This document shows positions 54,076 through 63,251 of a DNA stretch of 64,000 nucleotides, one piece after another. Both the position numbers and the translations under genes were made by a program. The stretch is from AAA044-D11 sp965268275 (GTDB lineage Bacteria; Actinomycetota; Actinomycetes; Nanopelagicales; Nanopelagicaceae). Below the pieces are notes generated by a model, which searched no databases, had not been told where the DNA came from, and saw only the letters and a list, made by a program, of their open reading frames with translations. Position 1 is the first letter of the stretch. Each line of letters starts with the position of its first letter. The stretch lies in contig OZ254168.1 in assembly GCA_965268275.1 (NCBI GenBank), positions 930,001 to 994,000 of the forward strand. Direction: 5' to 3'.

Positions 54076-54977
54076 ACTCTCACGCCTTCAAGTTCCTTTA
54101 GCCCTATTTGTGCGAGAAGAAGATTTAGGTAATCAATTCGATCAGGACTTATTGAAATGTGCGGTTCACGACAATATGAAGTTGAGAAAATTTGCAGATG
54201 TTTGAGTAGAAGTTTTTGGATTTCTATGAAGGTATCAAGGCTGGTTAGCTGAAACGTTAGAAGTGGCAGAACTAGTTGATAAAGCGTTCTGGCTTTTTCG
54301 ACACTCCCTGATTTAAATAATTCATTGATCTCGACAAATATTCCAGGCAAACTACATCCCGGCATGAAGCCGTCAACACCTGCTGTTAAATCCTCCATCA
54401 AATGAATTGCACCATACCCAGCGATAATTTTGAAGCCCTCTGCCTTGAGCAACTTAGCCTTATCTCCGATGGGAGGAGATTCAAGTTTTATGTAGGAAAC
54501 ATTTGACTGTTCTTTTATTATTCTTGATAAGAGCGAGACTGGAAGCGGCACGCCGGTCCAGGCCGGTGCATCCTGAATAATTATTGGAATCTTGACCGCT
54601 GAACCAACTGCTTTGAAATATGAAAGAACATTGGCTTCATCTGGCTTTATGAATGTTGGTGGATAGAGCATCAGTGCGCTTGCCCCGAGTTTTTCAGCTT
54701 CAATACTTCTTGCAACTGCGGCCAAAGTGCCGCTGTGTTCAGTGCCCACAATTACTGGAACTCGAGAATTCACCGATGAAATAACTGTTTCTAGGATTTG
54801 AATTCGTTCATTGTCATTTAGCTTGTAGAGCTCGCTCGCTAGTCCAAAGATAACAACGCCGTTGGCCTTATTGCTGATGCAGTGTTCGACAAGTCTTGGT
54901 ATTGATTCCAGATCAAGGCTTCCATCTTTATTAAATGGAACCGCTAGAACTGGAAGCACACCGCCAATCTCATTCAT
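54072..54977 (-). CDS. DapA-family aldolase/dehydratase
   Basis: A 301-residue dihydrodipicolinate-synthase-family barrel. The Schiff-base lysine is Lys164 in YIKLESPP, and FGLASELYKL takes the place of the GTTGE block. The usual Tyr before the lysine is replaced in IIIQDAPAWTG (Asp136), a variant seen in non-DapA members. A 2-keto-3-deoxy-acid aldolase giving pyruvate plus an aldehyde would fit the pathway. It overlaps the alcohol dehydrogenase gene by eight bases. Confidence 0.82.
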   Translation of the reverse strand: MNEIGGVLPVLAVPFNKDGSLDLESIPRLVEHCISNKANGVVIFGLASELYKLNDNERIQILETVISSVNSRVPVIVGTEHSGTLAAVARSIEAEKLGASALMLYPPTFIKPDEANVLSYFKAVGSAVKIPIIIQDAPAWTGVPLPVSLLSRIIKEQSNVSYIKLESPPIGDKAKLLKAEGFKIIAGYGAIHLMEDLTAGVDGFMPGCSLPGIFVEINELFKSGSVEKARTLYQLVLPLLTFQLTSLDTFIEIQKLLLKHLQIFSTSYCREPHISISPDRIDYLNLLLAQIGLKELEGVRV

Positions 54978-55989
54978 CTTGGCTAATCACCACCCTGTTA
55001 TATTCAAATTTGCCTTCGTGCAATTTTTCAAACATTTCTGGGGCTTTACTCATTGACGTAACATCAGAGATAAAAGGTTCAACCAACTTGTGGTTGGAAC
55101 CCAACCAGTCGGCGGTATCTGCAAATTCCTTATTGGAATAGCAGTAGCTGCCAAGAATCGATCTCTCGTCAGCGCTTACTTCATAGCTGGGAATCGCTAG
55201 GTCTGGTGTGTCCATGCCCACCAAAACAATTCTTGCCGCTACGTCCGAGTACTTAAAGGCATCCCCAAAACTATGAGCGTTACCAACAGCATCGAATACA
55301 ACCGATGGCTTAGCGCTAGTTTCGTAGATACCTTGTAGCTCATTCGGTGAAACACTTTTGAAACCAAATTTAGAAATAAAGTTCCGCTTCGATTCAGAAG
55401 GTTCGCTGATAAGAAAATTGGTTACTCCGATTCGGGCACAAGCAAGTCCAATAGCCTGGCCAATTGGACCTCCGCCTAGGATTAAAACTTTCTCGTTCGG
55501 CAGGAGATCTGCCCGAATTACAGCATGGTATCCAACCGCCAAAGGTTCAACTGCAGTCGCAAGAGTTGGCGAAACCTCTTCACTAATCAAAGCTAAATTT
55601 CTTATCGGAACCATTACGTATTGCGCAAATGCACCGTCAACACCTTTTGTTACACCTAAAACTTTGCGTGATCGACAGACATATTCTTTTCCAGCTGAGC
55701 AGAGTTCACATGCGTGACAGGAAATAACTGGGTTTATAACTACTCGTTTACCAATTAATCCAGCGCTTGATTGCGCTGAGACTTTTTCTACAACTCCGCA
55801 AGTTTCATGCCCCATAACTTGATCCGGAAATCTGCGTCCCGTGGATCCACTTGATCCATGAATATCTGATCCACAGATTGCAGTAGCCAGAATTTTTACG
55901 ATTGCATTTTCACCTGTTAGTTCTGCAAGAGTACGCTCTCTCACTTCAAAGTGATTGAAGTTCGTTAGAACTAAACTTTGGTGGCTCAT
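54970..55989 (-). CDS. Zinc-dependent alcohol dehydrogenase (sorbitol/threonine dehydrogenase type)
   Basis: A 339-residue medium-chain dehydrogenase. Catalytic zinc residues are Cys39 (CGSD) and His61-Glu62 (GHETCG); the structural zinc Cys residues are 91, 94, 97 and 105. The NAD fold has LGGGPIGQAIGLA. It lies five bases downstream of the 2-hydroxyacid dehydrogenase gene. A polyol, sugar or lactaldehyde/propanediol substrate is possible. Confidence 0.9.
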   Translation of the reverse strand: MSHQSLVLTNFNHFEVRERTLAELTGENAIVKILATAICGSDIHGSSGSTGRRFPDQVMGHETCGVVEKVSAQSSAGLIGKRVVINPVISCHACELCSAGKEYVCRSRKVLGVTKGVDGAFAQYVMVPIRNLALISEEVSPTLATAVEPLAVGYHAVIRADLLPNEKVLILGGGPIGQAIGLACARIGVTNFLISEPSESKRNFISKFGFKSVSPNELQGIYETSAKPSVVFDAVGNAHSFGDAFKYSDVAARIVLVGMDTPDLAIPSYEVSADERSILGSYCYSNKEFADTADWLGSNHKLVEPFISDVTSMSKAPEMFEKLHEGKFEYNRVVISQDE

Positions 55990-55994
55990 TTCGA

Positions 55995-56924
55995 CTACTT
56001 TGCCGCATCTTTATAGAAGTTGATTACATTCATTACAGCCTCTTTGCGAAGTTCTGGCAAGGCTTGAATAGAACACCAAGATGAGTGCGGAGTAAGAAGG
56101 GCATTCGGTGATGTGCGAAGAATGTCATCCATCGGAAGTGGCTCAACCTCATAAACATCTAAACCAGCCCCTGAAAGGACACCACTCTTTAGCGCTCTGT
56201 CTACTGCTGAGGGATCAATTAATCCACCGCGACTTGTGTTAATCAAGATCGGTTTCTTAGAAGTAGATTCTAAGAATTGATCATTTATCAAATACTTATT
56301 CTCTGAAGTTAGTGGGCAGTGCAGAGAGATCAGATCTGATTCCGCTGCGATTCTCGCAAGATCTACACTCTCAAACCCATGACCTTTTGCATAAGGATCA
56401 TAGGCAATTACTTTCGCACCGAATCCAGAGAAATACTTTCCGACCAAAGAGCCAATTCGACCAGTTCCAATTAAGCCGATTGTAGATTTAGAAACTTGCT
56501 TAATTGAATTTGCGTGGGAAGCTGCTGCCCATTTGCCAGAACGCATCTCGGCATCAAGCTGGGGCAGTTTGCGCCAAAGTGCCAGCCCTAGAGAAACCGC
56601 GTGTGTGGCGACTTCTTCGGTGCAGTAGTGCGGAACATTCTTTACCGGAATTCCAGCGTTTGCCGCAGCGTCTAGGTCAATCATGTCCATCCCGATACCG
56701 ATGCGAGAAATTATCTTGACATTGGCCATAAGTGAAATAGCCTTAGCTTTGACCGGAGCCCACTGAACTATAACTGCATCAGGATTAAAATCAGATAACG
56801 ATTTGATAACATCGTCTTCACTTTTGCACTTCGCAATTAAAACTTCCGCGTTCAAATGTTCCTTCAACAAATTAGTTTCAAGCGCTCCATCGCCTAAATC
56901 ATTATCGGTAATCAGAACTTTCAT
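55995..56924 (-). CDS. D-2-hydroxyacid dehydrogenase (phosphoglycerate-dehydrogenase-like)
   Basis: A 309-residue NAD-dependent 2-hydroxyacid dehydrogenase. NAD fold GLIGTGRIGSLVG, catalytic Arg in INTSRGGLID, and the C-terminal His in LTPHSSW are intact. The ATG at 56924 has AGGAG eight bases upstream, and the 12 extra codons upstream are not conserved in this family. First gene of the leftward cluster. It could reduce or oxidise a keto acid of the pathway. Confidence 0.88.
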   Translation of the reverse strand: MKVLITDNDLGDGALETNLLKEHLNAEVLIAKCKSEDDVIKSLSDFNPDAVIVQWAPVKAKAISLMANVKIISRIGIGMDMIDLDAAANAGIPVKNVPHYCTEEVATHAVSLGLALWRKLPQLDAEMRSGKWAAASHANSIKQVSKSTIGLIGTGRIGSLVGKYFSGFGAKVIAYDPYAKGHGFESVDLARIAAESDLISLHCPLTSENKYLINDQFLESTSKKPILINTSRGGLIDPSAVDRALKSGVLSGAGLDVYEVEPLPMDDILRTSPNALLTPHSSWCSIQALPELRKEAVMNVINFYKDAAK

Positions 56925-57080
56925 AACTAAACTCCTCTGACAAGTAGGTTTTTTGCGCAAAAGAAATCTAGCACTTTTCTCATAAATTAAAAGTTTTTTC
57001 TTTTTATCCTTGACAACTGTCTTACAAGTGAGTTTTCTAGTGTCTGAAGGTGATCAGAAAAATGGATCAGTCGGCGCGGA
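56925..57080. promoter_or_regulatory. Divergent promoter region of the second sugar cluster
   Basis: It contains the perfect palindrome TTTTGCGCAAAA (56951-56962) close to the leftward start, and overlapping symmetric elements further right: GACAACTGTC (57012-57021) and CTGTCTTACAA (57017-57027). The latter resembles the GT-N3-AC core of FadR-type GntR operators, and TTGACA at 57010-57015 could be a -35. The GntR regulator at 61759 is the likely partner. No gene is seen. Confidence 0.45.
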
Positions 57081-58598
57081 TTGGGAGGGTTCACCATTAA
57101 CATTTTGGAATGTAAATCTGTATCCAAGTGGTACGGCGAAGCTGCGGTTCTTAAGAACGTTGATTTCGATCTTGCGCAAAACGAAATTCATGCAATCGTC
57201 GGCGAAAATGGTGCCGGTAAAAGCACGCTGGTAAAAATTATCTCTGGCCTAGTTCCTGTTGATGTCGGAACAATCAAATTTGAAGGCAATGACCGGACCT
57301 ACTCCAATATTCGCGAGATCCAAAACTCCGGAGTTGCACTTATTCACCAAGAACCACGACTTTTTCCGGATTTATCCGTATTAGAAAATGTTTGTGTTGA
57401 TTACCAAGTTCGAGATGGAAAAAGCAAGAGATTTAATTGGAAGAAAGCCGAAGAAGAGACTAAAGAACTTCTAGAACAATTAGGTTGTTCATTCAGTGTG
57501 CATTCACCGGTAAAGGCGCTGTCAGTTGCAGACCAACAGATGGTGGATATGGTTTCTGCTCTTCGCAAGAAGTTGAAACTCCTCATTGTTGATGAACCAA
57601 CAGCTTCGTTAACACCTTCAGAGGTAGCCAGACTATTTGCGACTATTCGCAAGTTAAATGCGAGCGGTGTTGCAATTATCTTTATTGGGCACCGACTTGA
57701 AGAAGTCTTAGAACTATCTAACCGAATCACGGTTTTGAAAGATGGCGAAATAGTTGCGGTAAAGAAGACCTCTGAGACCACTGAGGATGAATTAATCAGA
57801 TTAATGGTTGGTCGCAATATTGCCGCCTCTACAACTGATTCCAAAACCTCTAGCAACGAGATCTCCCTGAAGGTTTCAAATCTAGAGAGTCCTGGCTACG
57901 TTTCCGATGTTTCTTTTGAGGTCAAGCGTGGTGAAATTCTAGGAATTGGCGGCCTCGTTGGCGCTGGTCGAAGTGAGTTGTTGGAAACTATTTTTGGGTT
58001 ACGTAAGCGTTCTGCGGGTGAAGTTATTTCAACGAACCATGGAAGCATCAAAAAAGTTAAACAGGCCATCTCTTCTAGGATTGCTCTAGTTCCGGAAGAT
58101 CGTGCACATAATGGGTTGTTCTTAAATCGTTCAATCAATGAGAACTTAGTCATAACTAACTTGAATCTCACATCCAGAGGTGGAAAGCGTAACTTTGGAA
58201 AAGAGAAGCAGATCGGCCAGGAATTGATTGAAAAGTTCCGCGTCAAGCTTTCAAGTGCTTCGCAATTAGTGCGGGAATTAAGTGGTGGAAATCAGCAGAA
58301 AGTTAGTCTGGCAAAGTGGTTGAAACAAGAAGTTGAAATTCTCTTAATTGATGAACCATCTCGCGGTGTAGACGTAGGTTCAAAATCTGAAATTCATCAA
58401 TTCCTCAATAATTCAGCCAAAGATGGGATGTCCATAGTTATGGTCAGCAGCGATATGCGGGAATTAATCGAGCTGTCTCACCGAATAATCGTTATGCGAA
58501 ATGGCCGAATCGCTGGCGAACTTTCGGGTTCAGATATTTCTGAGGAGGCAGTTCTTCGTTTAGCTTCCGGGCTTGCTACTGCAGGAAAGGGGAACTAA
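57081..58598 (+). CDS. CUT2-type ABC transporter ATPase with two nucleotide-binding domains (RhaT/RbsA-like)
   Basis: A 505-residue importer ATPase. Domain 1: GENGAGKSTL and VDEPTASLT. Domain 2: GLVGAGRSELLE (degenerate Walker A), LSGGNQQK and IDEPSRGVDVG. The maximal start is TTG 57081, but the GGGAGG ribosome site (57083-57088) lies after it. Seven bases past that site, codon ATT at 57096 would give the family-typical NILECKSVSKWYG start, so a rare ATT start is possible. It is first in the ATPase-permease-permease-binding-protein order. Confidence 0.9.
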   Translation: MGGFTINILECKSVSKWYGEAAVLKNVDFDLAQNEIHAIVGENGAGKSTLVKIISGLVPVDVGTIKFEGNDRTYSNIREIQNSGVALIHQEPRLFPDLSVLENVCVDYQVRDGKSKRFNWKKAEEETKELLEQLGCSFSVHSPVKALSVADQQMVDMVSALRKKLKLLIVDEPTASLTPSEVARLFATIRKLNASGVAIIFIGHRLEEVLELSNRITVLKDGEIVAVKKTSETTEDELIRLMVGRNIAASTTDSKTSSNEISLKVSNLESPGYVSDVSFEVKRGEILGIGGLVGAGRSELLETIFGLRKRSAGEVISTNHGSIKKVKQAISSRIALVPEDRAHNGLFLNRSINENLVITNLNLTSRGGKRNFGKEKQIGQELIEKFRVKLSSASQLVRELSGGNQQKVSLAKWLKQEVEILLIDEPSRGVDVGSKSEIHQFLNNSAKDGMSIVMVSSDMRELIELSHRIIVMRNGRIAGELSGSDISEEAVLRLASGLATAGKGN

Positions 58599-58600
58599 TC

Positions 58601-59617
58601 ATGGCTGTTAAGTTGAATTCAAAAGTTACTTATCTCTTTAAGAAGCGTGAGTTTGGAATTTTCCTCTTTATCTTAATTTTATTGGCTGTCTTTGGATCCT
58701 TGGAGCCACGCTTTTTCCGCTCTGAAAACCTAAGTGCAATTCTCTCTTCGGTTGGTATTTTGATGGTTGTTGGTGCCGGTCAGACTTTAGTAATTGTTAC
58801 TAGAAACATTGATCTAAGCGTTGGCAGCTCACTAGGTATGGCGGCAATGGTTATGGGAATGGTCGCCCGAGAAAATCCAGATTTTCCAATTTTTGGTCTA
58901 ATAGTTATTTCGATGATTGTTGGTGGTCTCTGCGGATTGCTTAATGGTTTACTTGTAAGTTACGGAAAAATACCTTCAATTATTGCAACTCTAGGAACTC
59001 TTGCAATTATTCGAGGCGCAGTATTCGTAGTCTCAGATAACGTTCAAATTGATCCAAATGATGTTCCAAAAGGAATTATTGCCCTATCTACAACTTCACC
59101 GATTGGTATTCCCTGGCTATTAATCTTCGCCTTCCTTTCGATTATTCTCGTTTGGTATGTCTCATCGAAAACACTTCTCGGAAAACGTATTTATGCGGTT
59201 GGAAGCAACCCTGAAGGCGCGATATCTCGAGGCTTGTCATTTAACAAGATCACGATTTTGGTTTTTGTATTTGTCGGAGTTCTTGCTGGTCTTGGCGGCG
59301 TTCTCTACACCGCCCGATATGCAACGATCAACCCAGCAGATGTTGGTCGCGGACTAGAATTCGATGTTATTTCTGCGGTTGTAATTGGCGGTACTAATAT
59401 TTTTGGTGGCTCCGGAACTGCTCTTGGCACAGCTCTTGGTTGCATTTTAATTGGCATTTTATCTAACGGCTTAACTGTTGTTGGAGTATCACCATTCTGG
59501 AAAGCTTGTGCGACTGGTTTCCTTATTTTGGCAGCGGTTGCTATCGATAACCTGGTTCGAAAGCGGCAGGAACAGAACTTCTTGCTGGCCATTAGAAATC
59601 AAAGGACGGTAAAATAA
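58601..59617 (+). CDS. CUT2-type ABC transporter permease 1 (RhaP/RbsC-like)
   Basis: A 338-residue membrane subunit with about 9-10 helices. It has ITRNIDLSVGSSLG, the docking loop VGSNPEGAISRGLSF and VIGGTNIFGGSGTALGT. The short basic start (MAVKLNSKVTYLFKKREFG) is cytoplasmic. It begins two bases after the ATPase stop and overlaps permease 2 by one base. Confidence 0.9.
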   Translation: MAVKLNSKVTYLFKKREFGIFLFILILLAVFGSLEPRFFRSENLSAILSSVGILMVVGAGQTLVIVTRNIDLSVGSSLGMAAMVMGMVARENPDFPIFGLIVISMIVGGLCGLLNGLLVSYGKIPSIIATLGTLAIIRGAVFVVSDNVQIDPNDVPKGIIALSTTSPIGIPWLLIFAFLSIILVWYVSSKTLLGKRIYAVGSNPEGAISRGLSFNKITILVFVFVGVLAGLGGVLYTARYATINPADVGRGLEFDVISAVVIGGTNIFGGSGTALGTALGCILIGILSNGLTVVGVSPFWKACATGFLILAAVAIDNLVRKRQEQNFLLAIRNQRTVK

Positions 59618-60633
59618 TGTCACCGTTACTAAAGGCTAATTCTCGATTCAAGGTCCCCGGATATTTGGTGGGCCCAATTCTGATTCTGATAATCGCAATG
59701 ACTTATGGTTCTCTTGGTTCAGAGTATTTCTTAGATCCAACTTCAATCATTTTCAACACCGGTCGATATATAGAAATTGGCTTACTCGCTCTAGCTCTGA
59801 CTTTTGTCATTATCAATGGAGATATTGATCTTTCTGTAGCATCAACACTCGCTGCAAGCGCAGGCGTGCTTGCAAAATTGTTCGAAAGTGGCGTTCCAAT
59901 TTTTTGGTGCTGCGTCGCTTCAATCTTTACTGGATTTGTTCTTGGCCTAATTAACGGTCTAATCGTTATTAAATTTGGCCTTCCAAGTTTGGTGGTAACA
60001 CTTGCCACGCTTGCGCTTTATCGAGGACTCACTCAAGTAATGCTTGGTGATGGTGTTGTAACAAATTACCCAGAGAGCTTTGTTGGCTTTGATCAAAGAT
60101 TGGTAATTGGCGGAAACCCTGGACTGCCTGCTCCGTTAGCGCTATTCATTGTTGCTTCAATAATTTTTTACTACATTCTTCATCGCTCAAACTATGGAAT
60201 AAAAAACATAATGTCAGGAAGTAATCCATCTACAAGTAACTTCTCTGGAATTGGTGTGGATCGAGTCCGCCTACTTGCATTTGCATTAAGTGGAACTGTG
60301 GCTGGAATTTGTGCAGTGATGATCACATCTCGTCTGGGATCTACAATTTCTAACGTAGGACTTGGCCTAGAACTGTTGGCAATTACAGCAGTTGTTCTAG
60401 GTGGCACAGATATTTTTGGTGGCCGTGGAGCTATTTCTGGCACTGTGGTCGCACTATTCGCAATTATGGCCGTTCGTGAAGCCCTGGTTATTCAAGACAT
60501 AAATGGTCAAGTTCAAGATGCCGCGATTGGAATATTGCTGATTCTCACTGTTCTGGTGCCGCAAATTCGTTCATATTATGTTGAGAAGAGAAATAGAAAA
60601 AAGAGATTTAATGAGGCGCAAGCAAGAACCTAA
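59617..60633 (+). CDS. CUT2-type ABC transporter permease 2 (RhaQ/RbsC-like)
   Basis: A second 338-residue permease, diverged from the first. INGDIDLSVASTLA, MSGSNPSTSNFSGIGV (docking loop) and VLGGTDIFGGRGAISGT are the family blocks. Two different permeases imply a heterodimer, as in the rhamnose importer RhaSTPQ, in contrast to the single permease at 12696. Confidence 0.9.
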   Translation: MSPLLKANSRFKVPGYLVGPILILIIAMTYGSLGSEYFLDPTSIIFNTGRYIEIGLLALALTFVIINGDIDLSVASTLAASAGVLAKLFESGVPIFWCCVASIFTGFVLGLINGLIVIKFGLPSLVVTLATLALYRGLTQVMLGDGVVTNYPESFVGFDQRLVIGGNPGLPAPLALFIVASIIFYYILHRSNYGIKNIMSGSNPSTSNFSGIGVDRVRLLAFALSGTVAGICAVMITSRLGSTISNVGLGLELLAITAVVLGGTDIFGGRGAISGTVVALFAIMAVREALVIQDINGQVQDAAIGILLILTVLVPQIRSYYVEKRNRKKRFNEAQART

Positions 60634-60709
60634 GGGAACTTGCATCGCGAATCATTAATCAATAGCGATGAAATACATCGTTATTGGAATACGGAATGAG
60701 GCTAAAGGA

Positions 60710-61732
60710 ATGAATAAAAAGCATAAAGCGCTAGTTCCAGTCTTGGGTATGTCACTCATCCTGACTGGAGTAAGCGCTTCATTCATGGCTACATCAGCAA
60801 CAGCAGCTACAAAGTACAAGGTCACCTATATTCCAAAGAACTTGGGTAACCCATACTTTGACGCAATCGTTGGCGGCTTTAAGAAGGCCGGTAAAGGATT
60901 GGGTATGACCGTAAAGGTTGTAGCACCTGCTCAAGCTGGCGCCACTGATCAAATCCCATTTATCGAAGCTGCAATTCAACAGAAGGTTGATGCAATTGCA
61001 ATTTCTCCAAATGATGCAAATGCACTATGCCCAACTATGAAGCGTGCAATGAAGGCTGGAATTGTTGTTCTTACCGTTAACGGTGACACAACAGCTTCAT
61101 GTCGTCATGCATCAATCACACCAGTTGATTTCAGCGTTCTAGGAAAGTATCTAGTTGACCAGACAGCCAGCGTTATCGATGGCAAGGGTGACTGGGCGTT
61201 CCTATCAGCAACATCAACTGCACCAGATCAGAATGCCTGGCTAGCAGGAGCTAAGGCCTACATCGATGGTGGCGGACAACCTGGCCTAAAGCTAGTTGAT
61301 ACCGTTTACGGTGATGACGCACCTGAGAAGAGTGCTACAGAAGCAGAAGCTCTTCTTGCTAAGTATCCAAACCTAAAGGCAATCAACGCACCAACAACTG
61401 TTGGTATCGCTGCTGCTGCACAGGTACTTTCAATCTCTCCTCTAAAGGGCAAGGTTCAAGTAACTGGTCTTGGAACTCCAAACCAAATGCGTCAATATAT
61501 TAAAGATGGAACAGTTAAGTCATTTTCACTTTGGGATCCAGGTCTACAGGGTCAAATTGCTGCAAATCTAATTGTTGACATCAAGACCAAGAACCTAAAG
61601 CCTAAAAAGGGAATGAAGCTGGCTTATAAGGGTGTTGGTCCAGGAAAGTGGACGCTCGGTAAAGATGCACAAATTATTGCGGGACCACCGCAAGAATTTA
61701 CTGCTAAGAACATCGATAAGTTCAACTTCTAA
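60710..61732 (+). CDS. CUT2-type ABC transporter substrate-binding protein (RhaS-like)
   Basis: A 340-residue exported binding protein. The signal peptide (NKKHKALVPVLGMSLILTG) ends at SATAATK; no lipobox Cys is present. The mature part has YIPKNLGNPYFDAIVGGFKKA, QKVDAIAISPNDANAL and GTPNQMRQYIKDGTV. The ATG at 60710 with GAGG eight bases before it is preferred over the one at 60668, which would add a hydrophobic leader. It comes last in the transporter set. RhaM and a sugar-acid dehydratase nearby suggest rhamnose as the ligand (inference). Confidence 0.88.
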   Translation: MNKKHKALVPVLGMSLILTGVSASFMATSATAATKYKVTYIPKNLGNPYFDAIVGGFKKAGKGLGMTVKVVAPAQAGATDQIPFIEAAIQQKVDAIAISPNDANALCPTMKRAMKAGIVVLTVNGDTTASCRHASITPVDFSVLGKYLVDQTASVIDGKGDWAFLSATSTAPDQNAWLAGAKAYIDGGGQPGLKLVDTVYGDDAPEKSATEAEALLAKYPNLKAINAPTTVGIAAAAQVLSISPLKGKVQVTGLGTPNQMRQYIKDGTVKSFSLWDPGLQGQIAANLIVDIKTKNLKPKKGMKLAYKGVGPGKWTLGKDAQIIAGPPQEFTAKNIDKFNF

Positions 61733-61758
61733 TAACTAGATAAAGAGAGCAGCGCACA

Positions 61759-62445
61759 GTGTCAGTCAGAAAACTCAGCGATCAAATCGTTGAAGACATT
61801 CTTTCCCAGCTTGGCTCAGGCCAACTTGGTGAAGGGTCTACGGTTCCTTCTGAAATGGCACTGTGCGCTACTTATAACGTAACTCGCGGCGTAGTTCGCG
61901 AGGCAATTAGAAGTTTAGATGCCAAAGGATTTATCAAAGTCAGCCAAGGCATGGGCACTACTATCGCCCCAATGCACGAGTGGAATGTTTTGGATCCAAT
62001 TTGGGTGGCCCTTAATTCAGATAGTTCATATTTTAATGATTTACAAACCACGCGTGAAATGTTCGAGCCTGAAATTGCCGCGCTGGCTGCTCGAAACGCA
62101 ACACCTGAAAACCTAAAAGAGCTACAAGATATTTTAGAAGAGCAGAAGTTGTGCATCGGCGATGAGACCGATATTGCGCATATTGATATTGCCTGGCATG
62201 CCGCGCTATCTCGCGCTACCCAGAATCCGATTCTTAATCAATTACATAATTCAATCGCTAATCTCGGAATTAAAGTTCGGATTGAAAATGCTAAACGTCC
62301 AAATGCGGTAGAACACGCAACTTATTGGCATGATGAAATCATGCGGGCGGTAATTAGTGGTGATTCTGATTTAGCAAAAGCTGCGATGCGAATGCACATG
62401 AATCAAGTCCGAGCTGATCTTGAGATTGCACTACAGACAACTTAA
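61759..62445 (+). CDS. GntR-family regulator, FadR subfamily
   Basis: A 228-residue repressor with an N-terminal winged helix (LGEGSTVPSEMALCATYNVT, RGVVREAIRSLDAKGF) and a C-terminal FCD ligand domain at about residues 85-225. That domain carries metal-type residues (DIAWHAALSRATQNP, ATYWHDEIMRAV, MRMHMNQV). The start is GTG. It lies between the binding-protein and MBL genes on the same strand and probably controls both divergent halves of the cluster. Confidence 0.9.
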   Translation: MSVRKLSDQIVEDILSQLGSGQLGEGSTVPSEMALCATYNVTRGVVREAIRSLDAKGFIKVSQGMGTTIAPMHEWNVLDPIWVALNSDSSYFNDLQTTREMFEPEIAALAARNATPENLKELQDILEEQKLCIGDETDIAHIDIAWHAALSRATQNPILNQLHNSIANLGIKVRIENAKRPNAVEHATYWHDEIMRAVISGDSDLAKAAMRMHMNQVRADLEIALQTT

Positions 62446-62483
62446 ATAACTGATTTAAAGAGACCTAGAAAGCAGGAGCAAAA

Positions 62484-63251
62484 ATGGAATATAAATTAAC
62501 GCTACTTTCAATGGGCGGCAGCGAAGTTCCCGGCCCAGAACTCTTCTGGATGGGGCAATGGGATAACTGGTTCCGCCTTCAGTTCCAGGTTGGACTAATC
62601 CAAGGAAATGGCATCACCGCTCTTGTTAACACCGGTCCGGCAAAAGATTTAGGACCAATGAATGAAGGTTGGGTTGCCTTTCTCGGTGAGCGCGTCAAGT
62701 TTGCTCGCCAAGAAGGCGAATATATTCTGGACCAACTTGCAAAACATAACGTTAAGCCAGAAGACATCACTCACATTTTCTTGACTCCCCTACAGCTTTA
62801 CTCTGTAAGCAATGTTCTTGAATTTCCAAATGCCAAGATCCATATTTCAAAGCGAGGTTGGATTCATTTCCACACCACTCACAAGCACCCACATGATGGT
62901 CGTGACACAAGTATTCCGCCACATATCTTGGCCGAACTTGTTGGTAAATCTTGGGATCGAGTTGTTCTACTTGAAGATGAAGAAACTATCGCACCGGGTC
63001 TTCGTACTTGGTGGTCCGGTGGACATCACCGCGCATCAATCGCTGTCGAGGTTGACACAAAGGCTGGAACTGCAGTTTTGAGCGATACCTTCTTCGTTAT
63101 GGAGAACGTTGTAAACAATCATCCAATCGGTATAACTGAAAACATGTATGAATGCATGGATGCACATGCTCGAGCACTTAAATCACCAATTGTTATCCCC
63201 CTATATGACCCAAAGAATTTTGATCGCTTCAAGAATGGTGTCGTAGCGTGA
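62484..63251 (+). CDS. MBL-fold protein with a lost metal-binding motif
   Basis: A 255-residue metallo-beta-lactamase-fold protein. The family frame is clear: ALVNTGPAKDLG (strand and loop), DITHIFLTPLQLYSVSN and FPNAKIHISKRGW. The HxHxDH motif that should sit at residues 102-107 reads PLQLYS, so all four ligands are replaced. His181 in GGHHR and Asp201 in SDTFF remain, and the last His is replaced by Tyr241 (LYDP). The DNA reads cleanly, with no frameshift. A lactonase role would fit the pathway, but the site looks non-metal. An AGGAG site supports the start. It overlaps the SDR by four bases. Confidence 0.8.
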   Translation: MEYKLTLLSMGGSEVPGPELFWMGQWDNWFRLQFQVGLIQGNGITALVNTGPAKDLGPMNEGWVAFLGERVKFARQEGEYILDQLAKHNVKPEDITHIFLTPLQLYSVSNVLEFPNAKIHISKRGWIHFHTTHKHPHDGRDTSIPPHILAELVGKSWDRVVLLEDEETIAPGLRTWWSGGHHRASIAVEVDTKAGTAVLSDTFFVMENVVNNHPIGITENMYECMDAHARALKSPIVIPLYDPKNFDRFKNGVVA

